From an uncultured Alphaproteobacteria bacterium (lineage in GTDB: Bacteria > Pseudomonadota > Alphaproteobacteria > CAAHEQ01 > UBA3637): a stretch of DNA of 63,877 bases. The position numbers and the translations under genes are program-made. The stretch is taken from NCBI GenBank assembly GCA_937888725.1, contig CALARE010000092.1:1-63877 (forward strand), read 5' to 3'. The notes beneath the pieces are model-generated. The model ran no database searches. It saw only the letters and a list, made by a program, of their open reading frames with translations, and had not been told where the DNA came from. Positions 27,550 to 37,038 of this stretch are shown piece by piece (the first letter of the stretch is position 1; every line of letters starts with the position of its first letter).

Positions 27550-28355
27550 AGAAAAAGAAACAAAAGAAAAAAGTAAATCGTTTTTTAAAGCTGAAACTTT
27601 TATTGTTAGGTGGTTTTATTTTATTATTTTTATTTATGGGTGTGATGTTGTCGCCTTATGGACCAACGGTTAAAAAGGGGATGCTTGTTTTTTCAGATTT
27701 ATGTGTACAAAAAGCACAATTTAATTTAGAACACGTTGTTGTTGAGGGACATATCCGAACTAAAATAGAAGATATTAACCGTCAGTTGCATTTAAAACGC
27801 GGGATGAAAATATTTGAAGTTGATTTGGAACAAGAAAAATCTTCTGTTATGGAGTTGCCGTGGATAAAAACGGTCCGTATTGAACGTCATTTGCCAACAC
27901 AGGTATTAATTAGTTTGACAGAGAAAACCCCTATTGCTATTTGGCAAAATAAACGTAAATATTTCCCGATAGATGAGGAGGGAAATCCAATTTATGATGA
28001 TAAAACCGTTTTGAAAAATTTATTGTTAGTTGTTGGGGAAGATGCCCCAGCACATACGCCAGAATTAATCGCTTTGTTGAAAGAATATCCAGAAATTGGC
28101 GATGTAACAAGATCAGCTGTTAGAGTTGGTAAAAGACGTTGGAATTTATATTTAAATGATGCTGAAAATGGTTTGGAAATTAGGTTACCTGAAACAAATA
28201 TCCGTGCTGCTTTAGAACGGTTAAAAAACTTTAAAAAAGAGGAGGATATTTTGAATAGAGATTTAACAGTAATTGATTTAAAATTACCCGATCGCTTGAT
28301 TGTGAAAAGTGCTGCTCCAATGGAAGAAAGAGGTAAAAATGGCAAAAAAAACTAA
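27546..28355 (+). CDS. ftsQ: Cell division protein FtsQ
   Basis: A 269-residue bitopic divisome protein. A basic N-terminus is followed by one membrane segment at about 16-36, a POTRA domain at about 57-125 (VVVEGHIRTKIEDINRQL and ELPWIKTVRIERHLPT) and the FtsQ beta domain (IAIWQNKRKYFPIDEEGNPI). It starts in an ATGA overlap with ddl and runs 17 bp into the start of ftsA. The position between ddl and ftsA is canonical. Confidence 0.92.
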   Translation: MKKKKQKKKVNRFLKLKLLLLGGFILLFLFMGVMLSPYGPTVKKGMLVFSDLCVQKAQFNLEHVVVEGHIRTKIEDINRQLHLKRGMKIFEVDLEQEKSSVMELPWIKTVRIERHLPTQVLISLTEKTPIAIWQNKRKYFPIDEEGNPIYDDKTVLKNLLLVVGEDAPAHTPELIALLKEYPEIGDVTRSAVRVGKRRWNLYLNDAENGLEIRLPETNIRAALERLKNFKKEEDILNRDLTVIDLKLPDRLIVKSAAPMEERGKNGKKN

Positions 28356-29589
28356 ATTAAAATCTGTTTTAACCTTATTAGATGTTGGAACAAGTAAAGT
28401 CTGTTGTATGATGGTGCGTTTTACCTCTGATGGCAGACCTGAGGTTATGGGTACAGGATATGCCCCTGCAAAAGGCATTAATGCAGGGGCGATTGTGAAT
28501 TTAGACCAAGCATCAGAATCAATTAGGGCAGCCCTAGAAGATTTAGAAAAACAAACTGAGCGTCAAGTAACCAGTGTTGTGACAAATATTTCTTCGACAC
28601 AATTAAAATCATTGCATATTCAAAAAGAAATTGACATTAGCGATGGTAGACCTATTACAGCAAGTGATGTTAAACGATTGGTTGATGGTGTTGTGGCCTC
28701 GTGTCTTGCAGAAGGGGACGAGGTGATACACGCTTTTCCGCTAACATATACTGTTGATAAAGAGCCAGGTGTTTCAGATCCAAGAGGATTGTACGGTCAT
28801 AAATTAGGTGTTCATATGCATGTGATTGTATTGCCCGAAAATCAATCAAGAAATTTGGTGGCAGCACTTGATAGACGTCATGTTTCAATTGATATGAAAG
28901 TTGCCACACCATACGCTTCAGCTTTAGCAACGATGACGGATGAGGAAAAAGAAATTGGTGCCACTGTTGTTGATTTTGGTGCAGGAACAACATCGATTGC
29001 CATTTTTTTAGAAGGTGGATTAGTTCATTTGGATATTATTCCACAAGGTGGGAATATTTTTTCAAAAGATATAGCAAGAGGATTGGGTTGTTCTTTTTCA
29101 GTAGCCGAGCGGTTAAAAACACTTCACGGTGGTGTATTTGAATCATCAAGGGATGGATTAGAACGTTTAATCGTACCTGTATTGGGGGAAGAAAATGTGA
29201 ATATTCAAGTTCCCCGTTCTGATTTAATTTCAATTATTGTTCCAAGATTAGATGAAATATTAGAAAATGTTGGAAAGGTTTTTCAAAAATATCCCCGATT
29301 CGTTATTTCGACTCGTCATATTGTGCTAAACGGGGGCGGAAGTATGCTTTTGGGTATAAAAGAAAAGATAATCCACACATTAGGCGGTGTTGTTCGGGCA
29401 GGAAAACCCGATATTATACGTGGAATGCCCACTCAATTTGAATCATATACATTTTCTACTTGCATTGGGCTATTAAAATATGTAATGATAAAGGAGAAGA
29501 GTTTATTAAATGAAAAATTCACTGCTCAGCCCGAGCAGCGAAAAGGCTTATTTGGAAAGGTTGTGCAATGGTTAGTTCAGAATTTTTAG
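28339..29589 (+). CDS. ftsA: Cell division protein FtsA
   Basis: A 416-residue actin-like protein that tethers FtsZ to the membrane and recruits later division proteins. It has the phosphate-1 motif LLDVGTSKVCC, GATVVDFGAGTTSIAIF and a GGGSMLLGI adenosine loop. The last residues, LFGKVVQWLVQNF, form an amphipathic membrane-targeting helix. I chose ATG 28339 with GAGGTAAAA upstream; an upstream frame start is within ftsQ without a site. ftsZ begins 22 bp before its end. Confidence 0.96.
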   Translation: MAKKTKLKSVLTLLDVGTSKVCCMMVRFTSDGRPEVMGTGYAPAKGINAGAIVNLDQASESIRAALEDLEKQTERQVTSVVTNISSTQLKSLHIQKEIDISDGRPITASDVKRLVDGVVASCLAEGDEVIHAFPLTYTVDKEPGVSDPRGLYGHKLGVHMHVIVLPENQSRNLVAALDRRHVSIDMKVATPYASALATMTDEEKEIGATVVDFGAGTTSIAIFLEGGLVHLDIIPQGGNIFSKDIARGLGCSFSVAERLKTLHGGVFESSRDGLERLIVPVLGEENVNIQVPRSDLISIIVPRLDEILENVGKVFQKYPRFVISTRHIVLNGGGSMLLGIKEKIIHTLGGVVRAGKPDIIRGMPTQFESYTFSTCIGLLKYVMIKEKSLLNEKFTAQPEQRKGLFGKVVQWLVQNF

Positions 29590-31136
29590 ACACAAATGAA
29601 AGCAGTTTGTCAATTGGTTTGGTTACACCCCCACCAGAAGTCTTGTTGACCCCGAATATTGGGGTTATTGGAGTTGGTGGTGCAGGTGGTAATGCTGTCA
29701 ATAATATGGTGACAAGTGAGCTAAATGGCGTTTCCTTTTTTGTGGCAAATACTGATGCACAAGCACTTTCAAGATCATTGGTTTCTGAACGTATTCAATT
29801 AGGTGTCGCTTTGACGCAAGGCTTAGGTGCGGGTGCTAATCCAGAAGTTGGTCGTGCTGCCGCAGAAGAAACAGCCGAAAAATTAGCTGATTGCTTAAAA
29901 GGATTACATCTTTTATTTATCACTGCTGGTATGGGTGGTGGTACGGGAACGGGTGCCGCTCCTGTGATTGCAAAATTAGCAAAAGAAATGGGCATTTTGA
30001 CTGTTGGTGTTGTTTCAAAACCATTCCAGTTTGAAGGGTCAAAACGGATGCGAACAGCCAATAATGGTATTGCAGAACTTAAAAAATATGTTGATACGCT
30101 CCTTGTTATTCCAAATCAGAACTTATTTAGAATTGTATCGAACAATACAACATTTGCTGATGCGTTTAAAACCGCTGACGGTGTGTTATGTCAAGGGGTT
30201 CGTTCCATTACGGATTTGATTATCAAGCCAGGGATGATTAACCTTGATTTTGCTGATGTTAAAACGGTTCTTTCTTCGATGGGACGTGCAATGATGGGTA
30301 CTGGGGAAGCAACTGGTGAAAACAGAGCTGAAATTGCGGTAGAAAAAGCAATTTCAAATCCATTGTTGGATGATTCTTCTATTCGTGGTGCAAAGAGTGT
30401 CTTGTTAAATATTTCTGGTGGGTTAGATTTGACTTTGGCAGAGGTTGATTTGGCTGCCGAACGGATTCGTGCCGAGTTGGGCGAAGAAGATGCAAACATC
30501 ATCTTTGGTACATGTGCTGATGAAGCATTGCATGGTATGATTCGTATTTCAATTGTTGCCACAGGGATTGATGAGATTGGAAATGAAGCCCCAGTTGTTG
30601 AAAGTTTTTCACAAAAACAATCAAAAGAAACGGTTGTTGATGTGCCTCAAACAGAACAACCAGCAACAGTTCAAACAAACCAAGCAACTGAAACGGCTGA
30701 ACAGTTGGCTCTTATTGAAAAAACAGCAACAACAGATGAAACACCATTTGAAAGTGTTGTAAGGGATGAAGAACCAGATGATGCAACATTAAGTGAAATG
30801 GATATTGCGGTTGAAATGGTTGAAAAACCAAGAACGCAACCATTATTATTCCAAGAAGAAACACCTAGAATTAAGCCAGCTATTCATATTCATAGTGTCC
30901 CTGAAATTCAACCTGAAATTAATTTAGAAGCCAAGAAAAATGATGCAAATGTAAAACCTATTCGGGGTGGTTTATTTGATTTTATGCCTGGTTTTATGGG
31001 TGGACGTAAAAAAGAAAAAATGGATGCTGCTGTTGAGGCAAGCTCTATTCCAACACCTCGCAATTCAACAGGGTCATCGCAAAATTTTGATGATCCCTTT
31101 GAAAGTGTTGATTTACCAGCCTTTTTAAGAAGATAA
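29568..31136 (+). CDS. ftsZ: Cell division protein FtsZ
   Basis: A 522-residue tubulin-like GTPase that forms the Z ring. It shows GVGGAGGNAVNNM, the GTP signature GGGTGTGAAP at about 123-132 and the T7 loop region. Residues from about 345 to 505 are a long, low-complexity linker rich in Glu, Gln and Thr, as in alphaproteobacteria. The conserved tail DLPAFLRR at the very end binds FtsA and other partners. It ends the dcw cluster and is followed by a hairpin. Confidence 0.98.
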   Translation: MVSSEFLDTNESSLSIGLVTPPPEVLLTPNIGVIGVGGAGGNAVNNMVTSELNGVSFFVANTDAQALSRSLVSERIQLGVALTQGLGAGANPEVGRAAAEETAEKLADCLKGLHLLFITAGMGGGTGTGAAPVIAKLAKEMGILTVGVVSKPFQFEGSKRMRTANNGIAELKKYVDTLLVIPNQNLFRIVSNNTTFADAFKTADGVLCQGVRSITDLIIKPGMINLDFADVKTVLSSMGRAMMGTGEATGENRAEIAVEKAISNPLLDDSSIRGAKSVLLNISGGLDLTLAEVDLAAERIRAELGEEDANIIFGTCADEALHGMIRISIVATGIDEIGNEAPVVESFSQKQSKETVVDVPQTEQPATVQTNQATETAEQLALIEKTATTDETPFESVVRDEEPDDATLSEMDIAVEMVEKPRTQPLLFQEETPRIKPAIHIHSVPEIQPEINLEAKKNDANVKPIRGGLFDFMPGFMGGRKKEKMDAAVEASSIPTPRNSTGSSQNFDDPFESVDLPAFLRR

Positions 31137-31137
31137 G

Positions 31138-31166
31138 ATAAGAGCGGTTATCCGCTCTTATTTAAG
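31138..31166 (+). terminator. Hairpin after ftsZ
   Basis: A perfect 10-bp stem, ATAAGAGCGG / CCGCTCTTAT with a TTAT loop, lies just after the ftsZ stop. The T run after it is short (TTAAGG), so termination may be partial and allow read-through to rsmB, which starts at 31176. Confidence 0.6.
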
Positions 31167-31175
31167 GATAAAAAA

Positions 31176-32444
31176 ATGAAACCGAATCTTCAACCTAGAT
31201 TGATTGCTTATTTAGCCATAAAGGATGTTGTTGAAAAAAAAATAACAGCACCATTGGCGTTAAATAGAATAAAAAATTTTAATCAATTAAATGAGTTAGA
31301 TTCTAAATTTACAAAATCATTGGTGTTTGAAACATTAAGGCATTATGGCCAAGCTAAAACGATTCTAAACCAATATATTAAACGCAAGTTTTCTGGTAAA
31401 AAAAAGGATGTTGAGTATGTGTTAGTTATGGCGATTGTGCAACTGAAATATTTAAAAATACCTTCTCATGCTGTTGTTGATACAGCGGTTGAATTAATCA
31501 AGGAAATTAAACAAAAATATTTTTCAGGTCTTGTGAATGCTATCTTGCATGCGATTAGCCGTGATATTGATAAAAACAATCCAGATGCTTTGACAAATTT
31601 GCCTAGTTGGATGCGTGAAAAATGGGTTGCAACATATGGTGAAGAACAAGTTTGCTCTTTTCTAAATGTATTTAATGGCGATATGTTTTTAGATATATCG
31701 GTTAAAGATGATACAGAAATTTGGGTAAAAAAACTGAATGCTGAAGTCTTACCAACAGGGACGTTGCGTTGCCATATGGTTGAGAATATTACCTCTTTAG
31801 ATGGATATGAAGAAGGGGCTTGGTGGGTTCAAGATGCATCAGCAGCGTTACCTGTGCACCTATTTAGTAATGTTAAAGGAAAAAGAGGGGCTGATTTATG
31901 TTCTGCACCAGGTGGAAAAACGGCTCAATTAGTGGCAAAAGGTGCCTATGTTGATGCTTATGACATTTCTGAAAAACGTCTTATTAGATTAAAAGAAAAT
32001 ATAAAACGATTAAATATAGAAGATAAAGTAACTGTTATTTGCTCTGATGCTTTGCAAATAGAACAAGATGAATTATATGATTTTATTTTGCTTGATGCAC
32101 CTTGTTCGGCAACTGGGACAATTAAACGTCATCCTGATTTATTGCATATTCGAACATATGAGGATGTGATGCGTTTATCTCAATTGCAAAAAGAACTTCT
32201 CACGCATGCTGTTTCACTTTTAAAAAAAGGGGGCGAGCTTGTTTATTCAACTTGCTCTTTGGAAGATGAAGAAAATGAACTTCTCATTCAAAGTTTTTTA
32301 AAGGAACATACAAATATGAAAAGGCATACACCAACAGCACCTTTTTTAAAACCATTTTTAAATGAATTTGGTGCTGTTCAAGTATTGCCAAGCAATAAAA
32401 TTGTACAAGATGGTTTTTATGCTGTTTTATTGAAAAAGGAATAG
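31176..32444 (+). CDS. rsmB: RsmB/Sun-type rRNA cytosine-C5 methyltransferase
   Basis: A 422-residue protein with an N-terminal NusB-like helical domain (about 1-140) and a Rossmann methyltransferase domain that modifies 16S rRNA C967. It has the SAM loop CSAPGGKTAQL, the catalytic LDAPCSATGTIKRHPD (cysteine near 309) and the second cysteine in VYSTCSLEDEENE (near 359), both expected in RNA m5C enzymes. Start at ATG 31176 has a TAAGGATA site. RsmB is the closest match; other NOP2/Sun members are less likely given the NusB-like part. Confidence 0.9.
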   Translation: MKPNLQPRLIAYLAIKDVVEKKITAPLALNRIKNFNQLNELDSKFTKSLVFETLRHYGQAKTILNQYIKRKFSGKKKDVEYVLVMAIVQLKYLKIPSHAVVDTAVELIKEIKQKYFSGLVNAILHAISRDIDKNNPDALTNLPSWMREKWVATYGEEQVCSFLNVFNGDMFLDISVKDDTEIWVKKLNAEVLPTGTLRCHMVENITSLDGYEEGAWWVQDASAALPVHLFSNVKGKRGADLCSAPGGKTAQLVAKGAYVDAYDISEKRLIRLKENIKRLNIEDKVTVICSDALQIEQDELYDFILLDAPCSATGTIKRHPDLLHIRTYEDVMRLSQLQKELLTHAVSLLKKGGELVYSTCSLEDEENELLIQSFLKEHTNMKRHTPTAPFLKPFLNEFGAVQVLPSNKIVQDGFYAVLLKKE

Positions 32445-32448
32445 TGAT

Positions 32449-33078
32449 ATGAAAGTTTTAATGTTAAATGGAAGCTCAAATATACAAGGATGCACATATA
32501 CGGCTTTAAATGAAATTGCCAATCAATTGGAACAAGAAAATATTGAAACGGAAATTTTGCAATTAGGTGTACAGGCATATCATGATTGTACAGGCTGTGG
32601 AGCTTGTCGAAATGTGCTCAATGGCAAATGTATTTTCGATGATGATATTGTAAATACCTTGATTGAAAAAGCATCAACAGCTGATGGTTTTATTTTTGGA
32701 ACACCTGTTTATTATGCACATCCATCAGGAAGATTATTATCTGTACTGGATAGGGCTTTTTTTGCAGGTGGTCAACATTTTAAATTTAAACCAGCTGCAG
32801 CTATTGCGTCAGCAAGGCGGGCAGGGACAACAGCCACTTTAGATGTGATAAACAAGTATTTTACAATCAATCAAATGCCTATTGTTTCATCATCATATTG
32901 GAATATGGTGCATGGACAAAAACCAGAGGATGTTTTAAAAGATTTGGAAGGATTGCAAACAATGCATCATTTGGCTAAAAATATGGTGTATTTTTTAAAG
33001 CTTATTGAGCTTGGTAGACAAAATAACATTTTTCCACCAGATAATCAAAAAGAGGTTGTAACTAATTTTATTCGCTAA
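32449..33078 (+). CDS. Flavodoxin-family NAD(P)H-dependent oxidoreductase
   Basis: A 209-residue FMN reductase-like flavoprotein. LMLNGSSNIQGCTYTAL is the FMN phosphate loop and GTPVYYAHPSG is the second flavin loop. A cysteine cluster, CTGCGACRNVLNGKC, after the first beta-alpha unit is common in iron-sulfur-flavoprotein-like members. It probably reduces quinones, nitro compounds or similar electrophiles. It follows rsmB by 4 bp and converges on the sialyltransferase gene with an 11-bp overlap. Confidence 0.85.
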   Translation: MKVLMLNGSSNIQGCTYTALNEIANQLEQENIETEILQLGVQAYHDCTGCGACRNVLNGKCIFDDDIVNTLIEKASTADGFIFGTPVYYAHPSGRLLSVLDRAFFAGGQHFKFKPAAAIASARRAGTTATLDVINKYFTINQMPIVSSSYWNMVHGQKPEDVLKDLEGLQTMHHLAKNMVYFLKLIELGRQNNIFPPDNQKEVVTNFIR

Positions 33079-34351
33079 CTTTTTTCAAGCTTGACCAATG
33101 ATAGTTTTGGATAAGAGAGGTTTCAAAGACCTCTTTTTTATTGTTTTGTAAAACTTTTTTATCCTTTGTTTCAAGCAGAATCTTATAACAATTATCATTA
33201 TTGAATTGGCAATACTCATCATTAATTTTAACAAACCAAAAATTGTTATCAACTCTAAAAATAGAAAGTTCTTCCAACTTTTTAATGGCAGTTTCTTCAG
33301 TATATATCTGTGTTTCAGATGTAATAAGGCCTGCTTTTTTTAGTGTTGGGATATAAAAATCATTTTTTCCTCGTGCAATATATGACAGGAGAGAATCGGG
33401 AGTTAAATTTGCAAAAACAGAAGATCCAATACCACTTACATATTTAGGGGTCATTTTGCTTAAAATTAAAAATTCAAATGGTAGGTGTGCATCCATTTTT
33501 TGTATATTAGGGCAAAAATGAGTTAAAACTTTTTTTGTTGGTGTTAGATAATTGCTTGGGTGTGGTTTGTAAAACCATGTAACATCTTTTTGAGAAGAAC
33601 AAACATCTTTTAAAGCGATTAATTGATGACAATTCAACGGATATCCTGCTACAAATCCCAATAAATAGACACCGATTTCTTTATCTTTTAAATTTTTTTG
33701 ATATTTTTTTAAATCAATACCAGTCAATTTTGCTAACTTTTTTATGTCATCTTTAGAAAGTTCATTGGCGATTTTGTGAAAATCAACTGGAATTATATTA
33801 ACATAATTTTTTAGCTTTGAAATTTCATCACAATGAATAAGCGGGTTATTCCCTGAACAAAATTTTTTATCATCTCCCCACATATATAATTTATGTTTTA
33901 TATCAGGATTGTCATAAAAAATATAATTTCTCCCTTTTGCCCACCACATATAATTTGATGCATCTTCATATGCATAAGATTCTAATATTTTTTCTTTAGG
34001 GATATGTTTAATAAATTCATTAAAAAAATAGTCATGATGAAGGTTATGATGAAGGATTATCTTTGAACGAGGATATTTTTTTAAAAGTTGTTGAAGTTCA
34101 TCAAGAAGATTTCTCCAACTAGAAGCAAAAAAGGTATTTTGATAGGTATTTTTATTTTGAATATGTGAATAAAAACGTTCCCAATAAATAAGTTTTATAT
34201 CTCTTTTAGGGGTGTGAATATAATCAACCATTTGCAGGAGAGAAGGTGATGATGCTTTGTCAAAATAGACATAAATTTTTCGGGGGGGGGGTAGCTGAAT
34301 AACAGAAAAAATACTAATAAAAACAATGAGTAATTTTAAATAAATTTTCAT
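33068..34351 (-). CDS. GT80-type sialyltransferase, putative, with C10 tract near the start
   Basis: A 427-residue protein. Residues 5-20 form a hydrophobic signal or anchor. The rest resembles family 80 sialyltransferases (Pasteurella and Photobacterium type): YEDA at 128-131 in place of the catalytic D/E-D-G, KPHP at 262-265 for the CMP moiety, and DAHLPFEFLILSKMTPKYVSG leading to GSS at 309-311. It would transfer sialic acid from CMP-sialate to a surface glycan. I chose ATG 34351, with AGGTGAG ahead, over an upstream TTG. Ten C in codons 21-24 encode Pro-Pro-Pro; gain or loss of one C truncates the protein, so expression is likely phase-variable. The frame is currently intact. Confidence 0.8.
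   Translation of the reverse strand: MKIYLKLLIVFISIFSVIQLPPPRKIYVYFDKASSPSLLQMVDYIHTPKRDIKLIYWERFYSHIQNKNTYQNTFFASSWRNLLDELQQLLKKYPRSKIILHHNLHHDYFFNEFIKHIPKEKILESYAYEDASNYMWWAKGRNYIFYDNPDIKHKLYMWGDDKKFCSGNNPLIHCDEISKLKNYVNIIPVDFHKIANELSKDDIKKLAKLTGIDLKKYQKNLKDKEIGVYLLGFVAGYPLNCHQLIALKDVCSSQKDVTWFYKPHPSNYLTPTKKVLTHFCPNIQKMDAHLPFEFLILSKMTPKYVSGIGSSVFANLTPDSLLSYIARGKNDFYIPTLKKAGLITSETQIYTEETAIKKLEELSIFRVDNNFWFVKINDEYCQFNNDNCYKILLETKDKKVLQNNKKEVFETSLIQNYHWSSLKKVSE
34282..34291. repeat. G10/C10 homopolymer tract in the sialyltransferase gene
   Basis: Ten consecutive G on the plus strand (C on the coding strand) lie 20 codons into the gene in otherwise AT-rich sequence. With nine C the frame stops after about 30 more codons. 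With eleven it stops about 7 codons after the tract. Confidence 0.9.
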
Positions 34352-34405
34352 AAAGTTCTCACCTGTTGACCCGATGTTCTGATCCAAATATCTCCATGTT
34401 ATTGA

Positions 34406-34972
34406 TTATTGTTGATAACACCGTTTTTGAAATTTATAAAAATATTTAAGTATTTTTTCACAAATTTCTTCAGGTGTTTTATTAGTTGTATCAATAATCA
34501 AATCGAAATTAGCATCATTATCAATATCGACATGATAAAGCTTTTTAAAACGTTCTACTTCTAAAGCACGTCTCATTTTTAAATCAGTTTCAGCTTCATC
34601 AACGCTTTTATAAGCCCGTTCCTCTGTTCGTGTTTTATCATTAAAAATACGCTCAGCTGCAACATGTGTATCAATATTGAGTTTGACTTTAAATGAGGAG
34701 GGGATAAAAAAGAATGCCAATCTTGAATCAACAATAAAATTATCATTTTCATTTATGAGCGTTTTGAAAACGCCATCAATTTGTTTATCAATGCTATAAT
34801 CTGTCATTGATAATTTGTTCAATTCGAGGGTTGTAATACCTCTTTCTTGAGCGATTTTACGCTGTGCACTTCCTGTAGAATAAAACGTATAATTCAACTG
34901 TTTTGCAAGCATTTTTCCAATTGTGGACTTTCCACTCCCAAGCATACCAGAAAGTGAAATGATAAAATGCAT
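34406..34972 (-). CDS. Cytidylate kinase-like P-loop kinase
   Basis: A 188-residue protein with the P-loop SLSGMLGSGKSTIG at its N-terminus, FYSTGSAQRKIAQERG, a DSRLAFFF motif and a lid-like DKTRTEERAY. This is the short cytidylate-kinase-like family also found in archaea, not the larger usual bacterial Cmk. It probably phosphorylates CMP/dCMP or a related nucleotide. ATG 34972 has an AGGGGG site, and the TTG further upstream overlaps that site. It lies between parE and the sialyltransferase on the same strand. A link to CMP-sialate recycling is attractive but is only inference. Confidence 0.75.
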   Translation of the reverse strand: MHFIISLSGMLGSGKSTIGKMLAKQLNYTFYSTGSAQRKIAQERGITTLELNKLSMTDYSIDKQIDGVFKTLINENDNFIVDSRLAFFFIPSSFKVKLNIDTHVAAERIFNDKTRTEERAYKSVDEAETDLKMRRALEVERFKKLYHVDIDNDANFDLIIDTTNKTPEEICEKILKYFYKFQKRCYQQ

Positions 34973-35000
34973 TTTGTCCCCCTTCAACTTTATCGTTTAT

Positions 35001-36989
35001 TTAAATATCTAAGTTTTCAACAAAACGAGCATGTTCTTGAATAAATTGAAATCTATATTCAGGCTTATTCCCCATTAATCTAGAAACGATATTCTTTGTA
35101 TAAACAGCTTCTTCCGCTTCTTCTTCCGTCGTTTTATGGGGTACAACTACACGAAGGAGTGTACGTTTTTTGGGGTCCATTGTCGTTTCTTTCAACTGAT
35201 GAGGAGGCATTTCACCGAGACCTTTAAAGCGTGAAATATCCACATTCTTGGCATTTTTAAAGACTGTTTTAAGGACAACTTCCTTTTCAGCATCATCAGC
35301 GGCATAAACCGATTTTCCCCCTTGCGTTAAGCGATAAAGGGGCGGTAACGCAATGAAAAGATGCCCGTTTTCGATTAATTTTGGCATTTCTTGATAGAAA
35401 AATGACATCAATAATGAGGCAATGTGTGCTCCATCAACGTCCGCATCTGTCATGATAATGACTTTTTCATAACGCAAGGCATCTTCATTATACTTATCTC
35501 TACGACCGCAACCCAATGCTTCGGTCATATCTTTAATTTCTTCATTTGCTAAAATTTTATCTTGAGAGGCACTAATGACGTTTAAAATCTTCCCTCTTAA
35601 CGGTAAAATAGCTTGTGTTTCACGGTTTCGAGCTTGTTTAGCAGAACCACCAGCAGAATCCCCTTCAACTAAGAATAATTCTGTTCCAGTTGTTTTGTTA
35701 TGAGAACAATCCGCCAATTTGCCAGGTAAACGTAACTTTTTTGTTGCACTAGCACGAACAGTTTCAAGTGTCTTCTTCTTGCGTTTTCTTTCTTCAGCCC
35801 GCTCAACAATATAATCTAACAAGGCATTTGCAGATTTGATATCACGACTGAGCCAATGGTCAAATGGGTCTTTAATCGCATTTTCAACCAAACGAGCAGC
35901 ACTTGTTGTAACGAGCTTTTCTTTTGTCTGTCCTTGGAATTGTGGATCTTTGATGAAAACGGATAACATAACGCCAGCGGTATTTAAAATGTCATCAGCT
36001 GTAATATCGGCAGCCTTTTTATTCCCAGACATTTCAGCATAAGCCCTGAGTGATTTTGTAAGGCCAGCTCTTAAACCTGTTTCATGTGTCCCGCCAAGAG
36101 GTGTCACAACTGTGTTACAATAAGAATATGAAAAGCCATCTTTAAAATCGTCTGGCCAACAAATTGCCCACTCAACCGCTCCTTCGTTATCAGGTAATTC
36201 AACACGGCCAGAAAAAGGCTTTGGTGTGACGGTTGTTCTGTCTTTAATTAAATAATCCAAAAAGTCGGCAACCCCATTAGGGAATTTTAAAATTTGTTCT
36301 GTTGGTGTTTTGTCATCTGAACCGATTAAGGAGGCGTCACATGACCAACGAATTTCAACCCCGCGGAACAAAAAGGCTTTTGTTCGGCTCATTCTAAAGA
36401 GTGTTGAGGGTTTAAATTTTGTTGTTTCTCCAAAAATTTCTGTATCAGGGATAAATGAAACACTTGTCCCTCTGCGATTGCTGACAGAACCAACGCAAAC
36501 CAAATCAGTTACAGGCTTGCCTTGTTTATATTCTTGACGATAAAGTTTTTTATCCCTTGCAACTTCAATAATCATATGAGAGGAAAGGGCATTCACAGCC
36601 GATAGACCCACACCATGCAAACCACCAGACACAGCATAAGCGTTTCCGCCAAATTTGCCCCCTGAGTGTAATGTTGTGGTGATGACCTCTAACGCTGATT
36701 TGTCGGGGTATTTGGGATGTGGATCAACTGGGATACCTCGACCATTATCTTTGACGGTTACATAGCCATCTTGGCTTAAATTAACCTCGATATTTGTGGC
36801 ATAACCAGCCACGGCCTCATCCATAGCATTATCAATAATTTCAGCGACTAAGTGATGATAAGCACGTTCATCAATTCCGCCGATATACATCCCTGGACGT
36901 TTGCGTACAGGTTCCAACCCTTCTAGAACTTCAATATCTCTAGCAGAGTACTCATTTTTTTGTGGTGTAGCATTAAATAAATCAGACAT
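35001..36989 (-). CDS. parE: DNA topoisomerase IV subunit B
   Basis: A 662-residue type II topoisomerase ATPase subunit that, with ParC, decatenates chromosomes. It has the GHKL ATPase motifs EIIDNAMDEA, DNGRGIPV and GGLHGVGLS, the toprim motifs EGDSAGG and DADVDG, and the C-terminal RFKGLGEM. Length near 660 separates it from GyrB (about 800). The ATG at 36989 is 112 codons before the GGLHGVGLS motif, as usual. parC is not in the window. Confidence 0.95.
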   Translation of the reverse strand: MSDLFNATPQKNEYSARDIEVLEGLEPVRKRPGMYIGGIDERAYHHLVAEIIDNAMDEAVAGYATNIEVNLSQDGYVTVKDNGRGIPVDPHPKYPDKSALEVITTTLHSGGKFGGNAYAVSGGLHGVGLSAVNALSSHMIIEVARDKKLYRQEYKQGKPVTDLVCVGSVSNRRGTSVSFIPDTEIFGETTKFKPSTLFRMSRTKAFLFRGVEIRWSCDASLIGSDDKTPTEQILKFPNGVADFLDYLIKDRTTVTPKPFSGRVELPDNEGAVEWAICWPDDFKDGFSYSYCNTVVTPLGGTHETGLRAGLTKSLRAYAEMSGNKKAADITADDILNTAGVMLSVFIKDPQFQGQTKEKLVTTSAARLVENAIKDPFDHWLSRDIKSANALLDYIVERAEERKRKKKTLETVRASATKKLRLPGKLADCSHNKTTGTELFLVEGDSAGGSAKQARNRETQAILPLRGKILNVISASQDKILANEEIKDMTEALGCGRRDKYNEDALRYEKVIIMTDADVDGAHIASLLMSFFYQEMPKLIENGHLFIALPPLYRLTQGGKSVYAADDAEKEVVLKTVFKNAKNVDISRFKGLGEMPPHQLKETTMDPKKRTLLRVVVPHKTTEEEAEEAVYTKNIVSRLMGNKPEYRFQFIQEHARFVENLDI

Positions 36990-37038
36990 AGGGGTATATT
37001 AACCAAAATCTTTTTAAAACGCAAGCAAAAAAAAGCTT

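Noticed and set aside
34352..34387. TTG start of the sialyltransferase 12 codons upstream
   Set aside because: The ATG at 34351 has a good AGGTGAG site and starts directly before a hydrophobic leader.
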